Source of the DNA: Paenibacillus sp. FSL H7-0737
GTDB lineage: Bacteria > Bacillota > Bacilli > Paenibacillales > Paenibacillaceae
NCBI RefSeq assembly: GCF_000758545.1
Contig: NZ_CP009279.1
Location: 6,386,001-6,450,000, forward strand
Direction: 5' to 3'
Length of the DNA: 64,000 nucleotides
The notes beneath the pieces were generated by a model that was given only the letters and a program-made list of their open reading frames with translations, searched no databases and had not been told where the DNA came from. Made by a program: the position numbers and the translations under genes. Of this stretch, positions 1-8,841 are shown piece after piece. Position 1 is the stretch's first letter; each line of letters opens with the position of its first letter.

Positions 1-814
1 CATCTATGCTTATCGTGCCTCCGATTCTCCAGCCCGTAAGCTCATTTACCATAAACGTCATCTTTTTATGCGTACCCTTGTAGACATAATCAAAAGTACC
101 TTGATCTTCCTCAAACATTTTCTTTATAAAGTCATCGGATGACTCCAGCCCAATAGCCTCTGTTGGATGAACAAGATATTTCTTGCTGTTATCCAGGATA
201 ATAATATATCCTTCCTTGCCCACCTTGGTCGCGGTCAATTCTCCTAATGCAGATAGATTGAGATTCAGGGTTATTACCCCGTCACCGCTCTTCAGGACCG
301 TTGATATCGCGATCGCCGTTTCCTGATTCACAGTTTGAAAGGCCGGAGAAATCACAACACCTTTCCCGTGCTTCAGAGAATTAATATAGGCACTTTCCTG
401 CCTGGGATCATAGCCTTCGGGCAGCTTGGCTTCCGAAGCATGGATCGATTGCCCTCTGCTTGTACTAACATAAATATCTAGCACATCAGGATGTAGCACA
501 GCATATTCCTTTAATCTGTCCTTCATAGAAGCTACCGTCTCTCCATTTGCCTCACTGTTGGTCCCCTCAGCGGTGAACTCAGCAGCAAAATAAGAAATAG
601 CATCTATTTTCGATTGAATATTCGAGTTGATGATTGCATCTACTGCCTCAACACTTTCGGTAGCATTGTTCACCAGTTGATCTTCCACTTCATGGCTAGC
701 AGATTGATAGGTTCGCCAACCGATAATGATACTGGGCAACAGTAGAACTAATAGGTATGTCAGAATTAATTTGGTTCGGATACTCATACCCGCTTTTTTG
801 TTCATAGATGTCAT
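1..814 (-). CDS. Methyl-accepting chemotaxis protein, N-terminal part (cut by window start)
   Basis: The reading frame runs from an ATG at 814 (alternative in-frame ATG at 805) off the left edge. Only the sensory half is visible. It has a short basic N-terminus (MNKKAGMSIRTK), one membrane helix at about residues 12-30 (LILTYLLVLLLPSIIIG), then an extracellular part with helical start and PAS-like Cache features such as DIYVSTSRGQS, DPRQESAY and GYIIILDNSKKYLVHP. This layout is that of double-Cache (dCache_1) chemoreceptors, which bind small ligands outside the membrane and signal to CheA. The second membrane helix, HAMP and signalling domain would lie beyond the window, so a sensor kinase or cyclase with the same sensor cannot be excluded. 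Its start faces away from the PerR-like gene, with about 230 bases between them. Confidence 0.75.
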   Translation of the reverse strand, partial: MTSMNKKAGMSIRTKLILTYLLVLLLPSIIIGWRTYQSASHEVEDQLVNNATESVEAVDAIINSNIQSKIDAISYFAAEFTAEGTNSEANGETVASMKDRLKEYAVLHPDVLDIYVSTSRGQSIHASEAKLPEGYDPRQESAYINSLKHGKGVVISPAFQTVNQETAIAISTVLKSGDGVITLNLNLSALGELTATKVGKEGYIIILDNSKKYLVHPTEAIGLESSDDFIKKMFEEDQGTFDYVYKGTHKKMTFMVNELTGWRIGGTISID

Positions 815-1041
815 CACACTCTCTCTCTTCGAGTCTTAAAGAAGGACTTATTTACCAGACTTACTATATAATTATATATCCTCCTTTGGAACCGATTTTC
901 CTCCTATCTTTCTTCATTTTTCTCATCATTCTTAAAAATTGTCATATAAACGCAACAAAAAGACCGCCTCAAAGAGAGCGATCTACTCAAATAAGCCTAT
1001 TTCTTATCATTACCGTAGCAAAAGGCTCCGGTTCTTTCATC

Positions 1042-1437
1042 CTAGTTCACGTTCTTATTCTTGCAGTTCGGGCAGACGCCTCCGAATACCACATGAGCAT
1101 GACCAATGGTATAACCTGTATCCTTGGCCACTGTGTTCATCCAGTCTCGTGGAACTTGATTCATTACCTCATCAACCGCACCGCAAACCTCGCAAATGAT
1201 ATGCTGGTGATCATCCATGCGGGCATCATATCTGCTGGCAGCCTCACCAAGCTTAAGCTCACGAATCATTTGTTTATCTGAAAGATAACGAAGAGAGTTA
1301 TATACAGTACCGTATGCTAAGCTATGACCTTGTTCTACTAGCCGGTTCATTACTTCCGCAGCAGTGGGATGGTCATGTGAATTAAGGACGATATCGTAAA
1401 CGGCTTGACGTTGGGAAGTCAAATTTAGACTTTTCAT
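1042..1437 (-). CDS. perR: PerR-like Fur-family metalloregulator
   Basis: A 131-residue Fur-family repressor. The start is taken at the ATG at 1437, correctly spaced from an AGAGGATG ribosome site; the ATG at 1446 sits on top of that site. The N-terminal winged helix is followed by the dimerisation domain. All five regulatory-metal ligands of PerR can be placed by eye: His23, Asp71 (in SRYD), His77, His79 and Asp89. The structural zinc site is present as CEVC (82, 85) and CPNC (122, 125). The Asp in SRYD, where Fur usually differs, favours PerR, which senses peroxide by Fe-dependent histidine oxidation and represses oxidative-stress genes. It stands alone between the chemoreceptor and the germination operon. 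The organism may have paralogues, so the exact sensor role is inferred. Confidence 0.82.
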   Translation of the reverse strand: MKSLNLTSQRQAVYDIVLNSHDHPTAAEVMNRLVEQGHSLAYGTVYNSLRYLSDKQMIRELKLGEAASRYDARMDDHQHIICEVCGAVDEVMNQVPRDWMNTVAKDTGYTIGHAHVVFGGVCPNCKNKNVN

Positions 1438-1465
1438 TGCTATCATCCTCTAACTTGTTTTTAGA

Positions 1466-1482
1466 TCAAGTATAAATCTTGA
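1466..1482. promoter_or_regulatory. Palindrome upstream of perR-like gene, possible operator
   Basis: TCAAG-TATAAAT-CTTGA is an inverted repeat 29 bases before the perR-like start codon. It does not match the PerR box (TTATAATnATTATAA), so binding by the gene's own product is only a guess. Confidence 0.3.
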
Positions 1483-1528
1483 ATGTAAGAACGTCAATCC
1501 CACTTTTATCCACTCATTACTTTCTCAG

Positions 1529-2626
1529 TTACTTAATCAATCCTGAATATTTGATGTTAACATCAGCTTTGACCTGAAAATCGAGCCCGGCATAGAGCCC
1601 TTTCCACACTTCCATTTCGGTATCATTATTAAAATGTCTAGCTCCATAGTGCAGCCCCCACCCAAAAGGATCCAAACCGCTCGTATGAATTTTTTTCAGT
1701 AATGCTAAGATATCATCTTCCAATTCTTTCTCGCCAGCTGCCTGAATTTTTTTCAACTTGCTATGTGTCACCAAATCCGGGCTGCTACTCTCTTCGAGGA
1801 TCCCTTTAATCTTAATATGGTATCGAATAGTAGCTTTTCCGCTCTCCGTATTTAGTATCTTGTAGTCCGAGGATGATCTCTCTGTGTAATACTGATACAT
1901 GACCCCCTCAATATGGGCTGGCAAATTGGTCCGTAAGTTGGAGCGCGACAGCAGATTGTATAGCCGGGTTTCGTTCGGTGTAAGCACCATCTTGATTTTC
2001 TCGCTATCCAGTAGAGCAATTTTATCAATTAAGAACTCGCTCTTCCCTTTGGCCTCGATAATCGGCAAGATCGGATCAATACCCCTCTCATAAATATTTC
2101 TCATCAGCTGAAAGGAATACACACTAGCAATAAAAGGAGATTCCGTTCCCTGACCACTCATCGCCAGAATAAGAGAATTCGATGGAATACGCTCCGATTC
2201 GGGTCGTACCTGCAGCACTTGAAGTGCCTCCGGACGCCCGACTGCAAAATTTACAATAAGCTGGACATCTCTGCGCCGCACGGCCCAATCCATAACATGC
2301 TGAATATCTTTACGTGCGATCCCTTCTCCCAAAATAATCGATTTACAATGGGAATAATCAAGCTCCTTCTCCACTTTTGACTTCATTCTGCGGAGCGCTT
2401 CCGAAATACTAGGGGACTCTTCGGTTAATATCTGCATCTTCTCATCAATCTTAGTAACTTCCCCCTGTGGGATAGCCAGTTTCAAGCTGATCTTGAAAGT
2501 CCCTTCTTCTTCACCAGGGTCAACACCGATCGCCAGTACGAATATCCTTAAATCAATTTCTTTGAAGTCACAGCCGGCAAGGAGTAGCAGTAACACAATT
2601 CCTATTGCACTAAGTGCTTTTCTCAC
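1529..2626 (-). CDS. gerC: Spore germination lipoprotein, GerC family
   Basis: A 365-residue Ger(x)C-type lipoprotein, the C subunit of a GerA-type germinant receptor on the inner spore membrane. The start is the GTG at 2626 behind AAGGAGG; it overlaps the gerB stop as GTGA, which implies translational coupling. A signal peptide ends in the lipobox LLLLAGC (Cys about residue 19), followed by DFKEIDLR, close to the family signature in which a conserved WD(R/K)REI-like stretch follows the lipid Cys. Conserved-looking GerC stretches include EALRRMKSKVEKELDYSH, IARKDIQHVMDWAVRRRD and the C-terminal PFGWGLHYGARHF. Last gene of gerA-gerB-gerC. The germinant cannot be told from sequence. Confidence 0.88.
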   Translation of the reverse strand: MRKALSAIGIVLLLLLAGCDFKEIDLRIFVLAIGVDPGEEEGTFKISLKLAIPQGEVTKIDEKMQILTEESPSISEALRRMKSKVEKELDYSHCKSIILGEGIARKDIQHVMDWAVRRRDVQLIVNFAVGRPEALQVLQVRPESERIPSNSLILAMSGQGTESPFIASVYSFQLMRNIYERGIDPILPIIEAKGKSEFLIDKIALLDSEKIKMVLTPNETRLYNLLSRSNLRTNLPAHIEGVMYQYYTERSSSDYKILNTESGKATIRYHIKIKGILEESSSPDLVTHSKLKKIQAAGEKELEDDILALLKKIHTSGLDPFGWGLHYGARHFNNDTEMEVWKGLYAGLDFQVKADVNIKYSGLIK

Positions 2627-3723
2627 AACCTCTGCCTCCTTACTTTGCGATAACAATAAAACAGCAGAGCGATTAAGAACATCTCACCAAACCAGCGGAT
2701 CTGTAGAAACCAAATACCCAACACGTTGAGCTGATATTGATCCATCCATATTAAGGAGAGGACCAGTCCGCTAAACAAGCACAGGATGAGCCACTCTTTC
2801 CACTGCTCTGCCTTCTGCGATTTTTTTTTCGTAGATGAAATAGCACCTTTGAATAACCCTAACCCTACATGCCAATGAACAATTACGCTCACCAGAGATA
2901 AAGTCATGTAGGCAAAATAAAAAATAAACAACATCCGTTCAATAATAAAGGATTCTATCCGGATACTGTCTGCCGTCGAGAACCACGTATATACATGTCT
3001 CTCAATCGCAACAGTACCGAAATAACCGATAGGGACTAAAAAGGTTACGAGAAGTACGAGAAGTCCTTCCACCCCTAAAATCCAGACATGCTTTAGCTTT
3101 AACCCATGAAATACCCGATTAAAGATGGCTAGATTAATATAACCACTAAAAGAAAAGGTAGCTGCCGAAAGACTCATCAAATCCGGCTTATGCCAGATGT
3201 ATGTAGTGATCTGCAGAACAGAATCCCAATTGAAGTCCGGATTGGTCAGCGCCTTTACGATGCCATAGACAATTAACGGTAATGTAACGAAAAGAATGAT
3301 TTCAAGACCATACAAAAGTGATAGTGAATCAAAGCGACAGCAGATGCAGACCAATATCAGAAAGCCGATCACGACAGTATATGGGCTTGAATTCGGACTG
3401 ACATACCGCAGTGTAATATCTACAAAGGAAAGCAAGGTAACCCCCCCAGCCACACACCATAACCCCGCAAAAAACACTAGTAAGGGTTTGACTAGCAGCT
3501 TAGGAAGAAGAGGGGTAAATATTTCCGGAAACCCCTTTCCAGGAAATTTAGCAATCAATACAGTAAATATATAGACAAACAAAGTGCCAAGGACCGTTGC
3601 AATCAGTATGGAGAACAAAGCACCGTCAAAGCGTCTGTCTATTAGTTCCCTAGGAACAAAATTAATGATGTTGATCAAGCTGTTCATCAGAAAAAGACAG
3701 TAGAAATAACGGCTTTTGGCCAT
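2623..3723 (-). CDS. gerB: Spore germination permease, GerB (GerAB/spore permease) family
   Basis: A 366-residue polytopic membrane protein, with about ten hydrophobic segments, of the APC-superfamily spore permease family; in GerAB this subunit binds the amino-acid germinant. The start is the ATG at 3723, spaced seven bases from a GGGCGGGT ribosome site; the TTG just before it is also in frame. Recognisable features are the N-terminal YCLFLMNSLINIINFVPRE, the motif PGKGFPEIF after the second helix, and the basic C-terminus RKVRRQRL. It begins five bases after the gerA stop and overlaps gerC by four bases, so the three subunits are made together. Confidence 0.88.
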   Translation of the reverse strand: MAKSRYFYCLFLMNSLINIINFVPRELIDRRFDGALFSILIATVLGTLFVYIFTVLIAKFPGKGFPEIFTPLLPKLLVKPLLVFFAGLWCVAGGVTLLSFVDITLRYVSPNSSPYTVVIGFLILVCICCRFDSLSLLYGLEIILFVTLPLIVYGIVKALTNPDFNWDSVLQITTYIWHKPDLMSLSAATFSFSGYINLAIFNRVFHGLKLKHVWILGVEGLLVLLVTFLVPIGYFGTVAIERHVYTWFSTADSIRIESFIIERMLFIFYFAYMTLSLVSVIVHWHVGLGLFKGAISSTKKKSQKAEQWKEWLILCLFSGLVLSLIWMDQYQLNVLGIWFLQIRWFGEMFLIALLFYCYRKVRRQRL

Positions 3724-3728
3724 CAATG

Positions 3729-5081
3729 TTACCCGCCCTTCTTCTTACCAAGGTTATCAAGAAAAAACAATCTGAAATAAGGTTGTCCAAAGCTACGCTG
3801 ATTGCATAAATACATCGCGAATCCTACAACACAGACCACTACACCAACCATTCCTAGAACAGCGGCAGCTATAAGAAAAATGTACTTCAGCACGCGTATC
3901 GACAAGCTCATCATATTCAGAGGAATCAGAAAATTGGATATCGCAACGGCAGAGACTAATATAATCATAATATTACCTACAAGCCCTGCCGCGGTAGCTG
4001 CCTGACCTAAGATTAGACCTCCGACTGTCGTGGCCGTAGGACCAATCGCTTTGGGTAGCCGTAAACTGGCCTCGGTCAGAAATTCCATCATCATAAGCAT
4101 TAAGAGTACTTCCACAAAAGATGGATAAGGCACGGTCGCGCGACTACCCGAAATGAGTAGTGCAACCTGCACACGAATAATCTCGGGGTTATAAGAGGTA
4201 AGTGTTACATAGATCGCAGGCAGCCACAACGTCATGCACACACCGATAATTCGGAGTAGCTTTAAGAAACGGCCCACAATAGGAAATTGGATCTTATCAT
4301 CCATGGATGTAAAAAAATCATTAAATATGGAGGGCAACACTATCGCATATCCCGTTGTATCCAGGAGTATCGCTACTTTTCCTTCAGACAAATTAAACAC
4401 AACTCTATCAGGTCTTTCAGTAATAATAGACTTAGGGAGTATTCTCAATTTATCACTGCTTATAAACTTCTCAAGTTCTCCCGTAGCCTGTAAAATATCA
4501 ACCTTTAGGGTATTCATCTTCTCCCTTAATTCCGCTAATACATTATGATCAACACGACTGATGTCGTATAGGATGGCCACTTTTGTTTTGGAGACATCAC
4601 CGATGATCATGGTTTCCATTTTGAGATTAGTGGATTGATAGCGACGGCGAATCATGTTCAGATTAACCGCAATATCCTCCGTTAGTGCATCTGAGGGTCC
4701 CTGTGAAATGCTTTCTGCAGACGTTTCACTAACACCACTGCTCTCTGTACTCATCGCGTCAAAAAAACAAATCACATCATTTATGCTAAGAAGAACGTAG
4801 CCACTAAGCAAAAGATCGATCGCTATTTCCTGCGTAGTCTCCTCTTCCGTGCCCGGATACGTCGTAATGTAATCAAGATAAGCGTTAGTATCCCCCATCT
4901 CATAAAACGGCGTAATCACATGGCGACTGAGCGTCTGCGAATCTGTAACGCTTTTAATATAAAGTAAGTTGATCTGCCCAAAAGGTGCAACGAGCGTTCT
5001 ATCAATTAAATCGGCAAATCCGTCCAACTGATCCTTGATCCATTCCAGAGAAACATTGTGCTTATCCTGTTGAACTGACAT
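3729..5081 (-). CDS. gerA: Spore germination protein, GerA family (A subunit)
   Basis: A 450-residue GerA-family A subunit, slightly shorter than the usual 480-500 residues. A soluble N-terminal domain (about 1-255) carries the family pattern DLIDRTLVAPFG, LLLSGYVLLSIND and GDVSKTKVAILYDISRV with DHNVLAELREK. The C-terminal half holds the membrane helices and the well conserved stretch VEVLLMLMMMEFLTEASLRLPK followed by IGPTATTVGGLILGQAA. The start at 5081 follows AGGAGGGATGATCC. First gene of gerA-gerB-gerC. The complex lets germinants trigger ion and DPA release from the spore. Expression is expected in the forespore, but no SigG promoter was identified with confidence. Confidence 0.9.
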   Translation of the reverse strand: MSVQQDKHNVSLEWIKDQLDGFADLIDRTLVAPFGQINLLYIKSVTDSQTLSRHVITPFYEMGDTNAYLDYITTYPGTEEETTQEIAIDLLLSGYVLLSINDVICFFDAMSTESSGVSETSAESISQGPSDALTEDIAVNLNMIRRRYQSTNLKMETMIIGDVSKTKVAILYDISRVDHNVLAELREKMNTLKVDILQATGELEKFISSDKLRILPKSIITERPDRVVFNLSEGKVAILLDTTGYAIVLPSIFNDFFTSMDDKIQFPIVGRFLKLLRIIGVCMTLWLPAIYVTLTSYNPEIIRVQVALLISGSRATVPYPSFVEVLLMLMMMEFLTEASLRLPKAIGPTATTVGGLILGQAATAAGLVGNIMIILVSAVAISNFLIPLNMMSLSIRVLKYIFLIAAAVLGMVGVVVCVVGFAMYLCNQRSFGQPYFRLFFLDNLGKKKGG

Positions 5082-5238
5082 GGATCATCCCTCCTAATTA
5101 TCCTGCGCTTCCCGGATGCCACCTTATTTTGGCACTATTTCTCTGAATTCATGCACTGCACATATGAATACAGAGTTTCTTTTAACGGGACTGTGGTAAT
5201 AAATGAAATGAGCATTGTACAGATGGAGGGATAATAAG

Positions 5239-6786
5239 ATGGATCCACACCGTAAAATAACGCAAGGTCTTCCGCAATTTCCAGAATCAATATGGCGTGA
5301 CACTACAGATTTACCGACCTTTCCAAAGCTGAATGAAGATATTTCGACAGATGTCGCTGTGGTGGGCGGCGGTATTACAGGGATTACAACAGCCTATCTC
5401 TTAAGCAAAGCCGGATACAAAGTCGCACTCTTGGAGGCAGGGGAAATCCTCAGCGGTACTACGGGTTTTACAAGCGCCAAGATCTCCACTCAGCACGGAT
5501 TAATCTATCATCATTTGCTGAAACATTTCGGGGCGGAGAATGCCCGGCGCTATTATCAATCGAACAATGAGGCTATGAATTGGATCTTAAAAACGGCTGA
5601 AGAACTTGAAGTGTCTTGTGACATGAAACGTGAAGCGGCCTATTTGTACGCTGATGCTGAAGATCATAAAACGCTTAAACAGTTGGAAGAAGAGTATAAA
5701 GCCTATGAACAATTAGGCCTGCCCGGTGAATGGCTGGATAACGTCTCTATCCCTCTAATGGCGAGCGGTGCGATTAAATTACCAGGACAAGCTCGCTTTC
5801 ACCCCCTGCAATATCTGAAGGCCTTGTTGAAGGTTATCGTGGAAAAAGGTGGCGTGATCTATGAGCATACGATGATGGCGGACAAGGTGGAGAAGAACGA
5901 TACGCTTACGCTTTTTACGGAAAAGAATGACTTCCGTATCACCTGCCGTTACGCTGTGTCAGCTTCTCATTTCCCCTTCTACGACGGAGGTGCGTTATAT
6001 TTCTCGCGACTGCATGCTGAACGTTCCTACTGTCTGGCGATCCAGCCCGAAACGGATTTTGAGGGTGGAATGTATTTAAGTGCCAGCGAACCAACCCGTT
6101 CTCTGCGTGCAGTGGAGTGGGAAGGCCAGAATCTGATTATCGTCGGGGGTGAGAATCATAAGTCGGGCCAAGGCATTTGCACGATAGGTCATTATGAGAA
6201 TCTGGAGCTGTTCGCAGGCCACTTGCTGGGCATCAAATCGATCCCTTACCGCTGGTCAGCACAGGATTTAATTACGCTGGACAAGGTCCCCTACATCGGC
6301 AAGATTTCGAACAGCAAAGAGATTTATATCGCTACCGGATTTGGAAAATGGGGCATGACAAGCGGTACCTTATCCGCTCAAATTATCTCCGATCAGATTC
6401 AGCGTAAGGATAATCCATACACAGAGCTATACGATCCATCCCGCTTCAAAGCTGGCGCCAGCCTAAAAAGCTTCTTCGTTCAAAATGCCAATGTGGCAAA
6501 AGAGCTTGTAGCGGGCAAAGTAGAAATCGTCCATAAAAAGACAAGTGATTTGAAGGCAGACGAAGGGGCTGTTGTCTTCCATGACGGTAAACGTGTGGGA
6601 GCTTATAAGGATCCGGAAGGGACGCTTCATCTGGTAGACAGAACCTGTACACATATGGGCTGTGAATGCGAATGGAACGATGGCGACCGTTCTTGGGATT
6701 GCCCTTGCCACGGCTCCCGTTTCTCCTATGATGGAGAAGTCTTAGAGGGACCTGCATCCGTGCCGCTGACGAAGCTTTACGAATAA
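5239..6786 (+). CDS. FAD-dependent oxidoreductase with C-terminal Rieske [2Fe-2S] domain
   Basis: A 515-residue fusion. The start is the ATG at 5239, which follows TGGAGGGATAATAAG. Residues about 30-60 form an FAD-binding Rossmann motif (VAVVGGGITGITTAYLLSK), and the body resembles DAO-type glycine/amino-acid oxidases. The last 95 residues form a Rieske domain with both ligand motifs: CTHMGC and CPCHGSRFSYDG. Fusions of this type are common in Bacillales, and the physiological substrate is generally unknown. The iron-sulphur centre presumably passes electrons to or from the flavin. It is monocistronic and divergent from the germination operon. No signal peptide is seen, so a cytoplasmic location is expected. 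Confidence 0.88.
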   Translation: MDPHRKITQGLPQFPESIWRDTTDLPTFPKLNEDISTDVAVVGGGITGITTAYLLSKAGYKVALLEAGEILSGTTGFTSAKISTQHGLIYHHLLKHFGAENARRYYQSNNEAMNWILKTAEELEVSCDMKREAAYLYADAEDHKTLKQLEEEYKAYEQLGLPGEWLDNVSIPLMASGAIKLPGQARFHPLQYLKALLKVIVEKGGVIYEHTMMADKVEKNDTLTLFTEKNDFRITCRYAVSASHFPFYDGGALYFSRLHAERSYCLAIQPETDFEGGMYLSASEPTRSLRAVEWEGQNLIIVGGENHKSGQGICTIGHYENLELFAGHLLGIKSIPYRWSAQDLITLDKVPYIGKISNSKEIYIATGFGKWGMTSGTLSAQIISDQIQRKDNPYTELYDPSRFKAGASLKSFFVQNANVAKELVAGKVEIVHKKTSDLKADEGAVVFHDGKRVGAYKDPEGTLHLVDRTCTHMGCECEWNDGDRSWDCPCHGSRFSYDGEVLEGPASVPLTKLYE

Positions 6787-6873
6787 ATCATTTCATTCGA
6801 GGAAACAAATGATGGATTCATGGAAAATAACATCGCTATACATGGAAGTTTTCAAATCGTTTTCCTTCGGCGA

Positions 6874-6904
6874 TTGTGAATGCCCTATAGCATTCAGGTA
6901 TAAT
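6874..6904 (+). promoter_or_regulatory. Candidate promoter with palindrome in the spacer, upstream of the SDR gene
   Basis: TTGTGA (6874-6879) and TATAAT (6899-6904) are 19 bases apart, longer than the usual 17. The spacer contains the perfect inverted repeat TGAATGC-CCTATA-GCATTCA (6877-6896). A protein bound there would block RNA polymerase; a transcript hairpin is the other reading. Confidence 0.4.
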
Positions 6905-6959
6905 AGGACATGAACGAAGCATTAGCTTCAAAAATGTTTAAAGGAGCGTGACGTTAGAG

Positions 6960-7679
6960 ATGGATTTGAGAGGAAAGAGTGTTGTGATTACTGGTGCAGG
7001 CAAAGGGATCGGCAAAGCCTTAGCCATGGCACTAGCTAAGGAAGGTGCTAATTTGGGCCTGATCTCCAGAACTTCAGGCGATCTCGAAGCGTTAAAATCA
7101 GCCTTAATGGAAGTATACGACGTGAAAGTCAGCGTCGCCGTAGCAGATATTGCTGTACGCGAAGAAGCTGAACGTGCGGTTGCTTACCTGCAAAACGAGC
7201 TAGGAACATTTGACGCATTAATCAACAATGCCGGAATTGCAAAATTCGGCACTTTAGTAGAAATGGACCCTGCCGATTGGGAAAGTCATATCCAAGTCAA
7301 TCTTTACGGTACGTATTATGTAACTCGCGCCGCACTGCCAGCTATGATTGAGAAAAATGGTGGAAATATCATCAATATCTCTTCTACCGCTGGAGAACGC
7401 GGTTTCGCGACAGGCTCGGCTTACTGCGCATCCAAGTTCGCACTGATGGGCATGACCGAAGCTCTCGCACAAGAGGTACGTAAGCACAACATCCGCGTCG
7501 TAGCCTTGACTCCAAGCACTGTTAACACCGGATTAGCTTCAAACGCTGGACTTAAGATCGGTGACGAAGACCGCATGATGCAGCCTGAGGATGTAGCTGA
7601 ATTGGCTTTAACAGCCTTGAAGCTGCCGGATCGTGTCTTCCTAAAAACAGCTGGACTCTGGACCACTAATCCGCAATAA
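6960..7679 (+). CDS. Short-chain dehydrogenase/reductase (3-ketoacyl-ACP reductase-like)
   Basis: A 239-residue classical SDR. The start is placed at the ATG at 6960; a GTG at 6948 lies only one base after AAAGGAG and is unlikely. The cofactor motif is TGAGKGIG, the structural motif is NNAGIAKFG, and the catalytic residues are Ser in INISSTAG plus Tyr-Lys in YCASK. Arg in LISRTSGD, following the second strand, suggests NADPH preference. It resembles FabG-like enzymes that reduce 3-oxoacyl groups or small ketones, but with no fatty-acid genes nearby the substrate is unassigned. It is followed by the large palindrome-rich non-coding region. Confidence 0.85.
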   Translation: MDLRGKSVVITGAGKGIGKALAMALAKEGANLGLISRTSGDLEALKSALMEVYDVKVSVAVADIAVREEAERAVAYLQNELGTFDALINNAGIAKFGTLVEMDPADWESHIQVNLYGTYYVTRAALPAMIEKNGGNIINISSTAGERGFATGSAYCASKFALMGMTEALAQEVRKHNIRVVALTPSTVNTGLASNAGLKIGDEDRMMQPEDVAELALTALKLPDRVFLKTAGLWTTNPQ

Positions 7680-7702
7680 AAGGGAGCAGCTGGTTCTACG
7701 CC

Positions 7703-8371
7703 ATGCTCTGATTGCACTTGTTCAGGAGAATGCGGCTGGATGTAGGAGGAAGAAGCTTGGATTGTTTTATTGCAATTTGTGATCGATAATCCCTCAGGCT
7801 CTAACTCCTCTCGATGCTCTGATTGCACTTTGTGCAATAGAATGTCTCTGGTGGCGGCTAAAACTTGGTTTGATTGCACTTTGTGCAATCAAACTGGGGA
7901 AAAACACTACTTTAGGCGATTTAACCTTAATTCAATTGTACAGAGTGCAACAGAATACCTTTTGTAGACTAGTTCCTAGCTATTCTGTTGCACATTTTGC
8001 AATCAAACTTCACTTTCATCACCAGAGTAGGCAACTGGGGTTTAGGTACTTATTTAATTGTTAGTAATAATAATATTGTGGTGCTTATATTCTTCTTATA
8101 GTTGTGATTGGTACTTATAGTTACGATAAGTAATTGTAGTTAAGGGCCGTTACATCGAGCTCTAGTCACTACTAGGCGTTCGAGTAGCAATAGTTGCACT
8201 TTGTACATCTATTCAGCGTAATTAGAAGATCCTTCACACTTTAATTGCACTCTGTGCAACTAAAAGCAGGCAATTTTCAACCATTCGCCAAATTCATGGA
8301 ATTTAGTTGCAGAGAATACACTTATCGCTTCGTTTTTAACGAAACAGAACTTTTAAGTGTATAAAGTGCAA
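7703..8371. repeat. Cluster of TTGCAC-n3-GTGCAA palindromes in a long non-coding region
   Basis: The 754 bases between the SDR and IsdG-like genes hold no convincing gene but many copies of a 15-bp palindrome TTGCAC-TTT-GTGCAA. Perfect arms are at 7823-7837, 7874-7888 (extended to a perfect 25-base palindrome at 7869-7893) and 8245-8259 (loop TCT). One-mismatch copies are at 7936-7950 and 7988-8002. Degenerate or half copies are at 7711-7725, 8194-8208, about 8304 and 8357-8371. The string ATGCTCTGATTGCACTT occurs twice (7703-7719 and 7814-7830). A larger inverted repeat pairs 7945-7957 with 7981-7993. Spacing is irregular, so this is not a CRISPR array. It may be a REP-like dispersed repeat, a multi-site operator or an RNA with many hairpins. 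Confidence 0.8.
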
Positions 8372-8433
8372 TTATATATTCAACCTATTGTTTATGTATG
8401 GATATCACACTACTGAACGGAGGTTTACCTAAT

Positions 8434-8751
8434 ATGCTAGTAGTAACTAATACTATTAAGGTTAAAGAAGGTCATGGTGAAGCCATTGCTCAACGTTTCG
8501 GAGGAAATAATGGTGTACAGGATATGCCAGGATTCGTCCGTATGGAGGTGTGGCAAGGAAGTGCCAAAGAAGGTGTTGAGGAATTAAAGATCTGTACCAT
8601 GTGGGAGAATGAGGAGGCATTTAAAGGCTGGACCTCCAGTGAATCCTTCCGTCAATCACACCGCGGTGCTGGTGGGAATGAAGCCATTCTTGGTGCTTCG
8701 ATCGACAAATATAAGCTGATGATCAGCCGAACACCCGGCACCAGCAATTAA
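8434..8751 (+). CDS. IsdG-family haem-degrading monooxygenase (antibiotic-biosynthesis-monooxygenase fold)
   Basis: A 105-residue ABM-fold protein. The start is the ATG at 8434 behind CGGAGGTTTACCTAAT; an upstream in-frame ATG at 8398 has no ribosome site. The IsdG catalytic triad is present at the expected spacing: Asn6, Trp66 and His76 (N7, W67 and H77 in Staphylococcus IsdG). Members open the haem ring to release iron and an oxo-bilirubin or biliverdin product. The dimeric ferredoxin-like fold is supported by MPGFVRMEVWQG and LKICTMWENEEAFKGW. The gene is the first downstream of the palindrome cluster and ends at a strong terminator. No Fur box was found in front of it, so iron control is not shown here. 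Confidence 0.85.
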   Translation: MLVVTNTIKVKEGHGEAIAQRFGGNNGVQDMPGFVRMEVWQGSAKEGVEELKICTMWENEEAFKGWTSSESFRQSHRGAGGNEAILGASIDKYKLMISRTPGTSN

Positions 8752-8777
8752 GCATTGGGTTTCGACCATGACAATAA

Positions 8778-8828
8778 CAACAGGGATGCCCTAAGCCAAT
8801 ATGGCTTTGAGACATCCCTGTTTATTTT
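8778..8828. terminator. Bidirectional terminator between convergent genes
   Basis: AACAGGGATG (8778-8787) pairs with CATCCCTGTT (8813-8822). An inner AAGCC/GGCTT hairpin sits in the loop and a T-rich tract follows. It separates the IsdG-like gene from the convergent MMPL gene. Confidence 0.85.
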
Positions 8829-8841
8829 TACAGTGTGTCGC

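Noticed and set aside
808..1281. 157-residue plus-strand reading frame
   Set aside because: It overlaps the perR-like gene on the other strand and has no ribosome site or recognisable domain.
1466..1482. PerR box in front of the perR-like gene
   Set aside because: The palindrome does not match the PerR consensus; listed only as a possible operator.
7421..7888. Minus-strand reading frame antisense to the SDR gene
   Set aside because: It lies mainly opposite a clear SDR domain, has no ribosome site, and includes the palindrome region.
7703..8371. CRISPR array
   Set aside because: The repeats are short palindromes at irregular spacing with degenerate copies, no uniform spacers and no cas genes.
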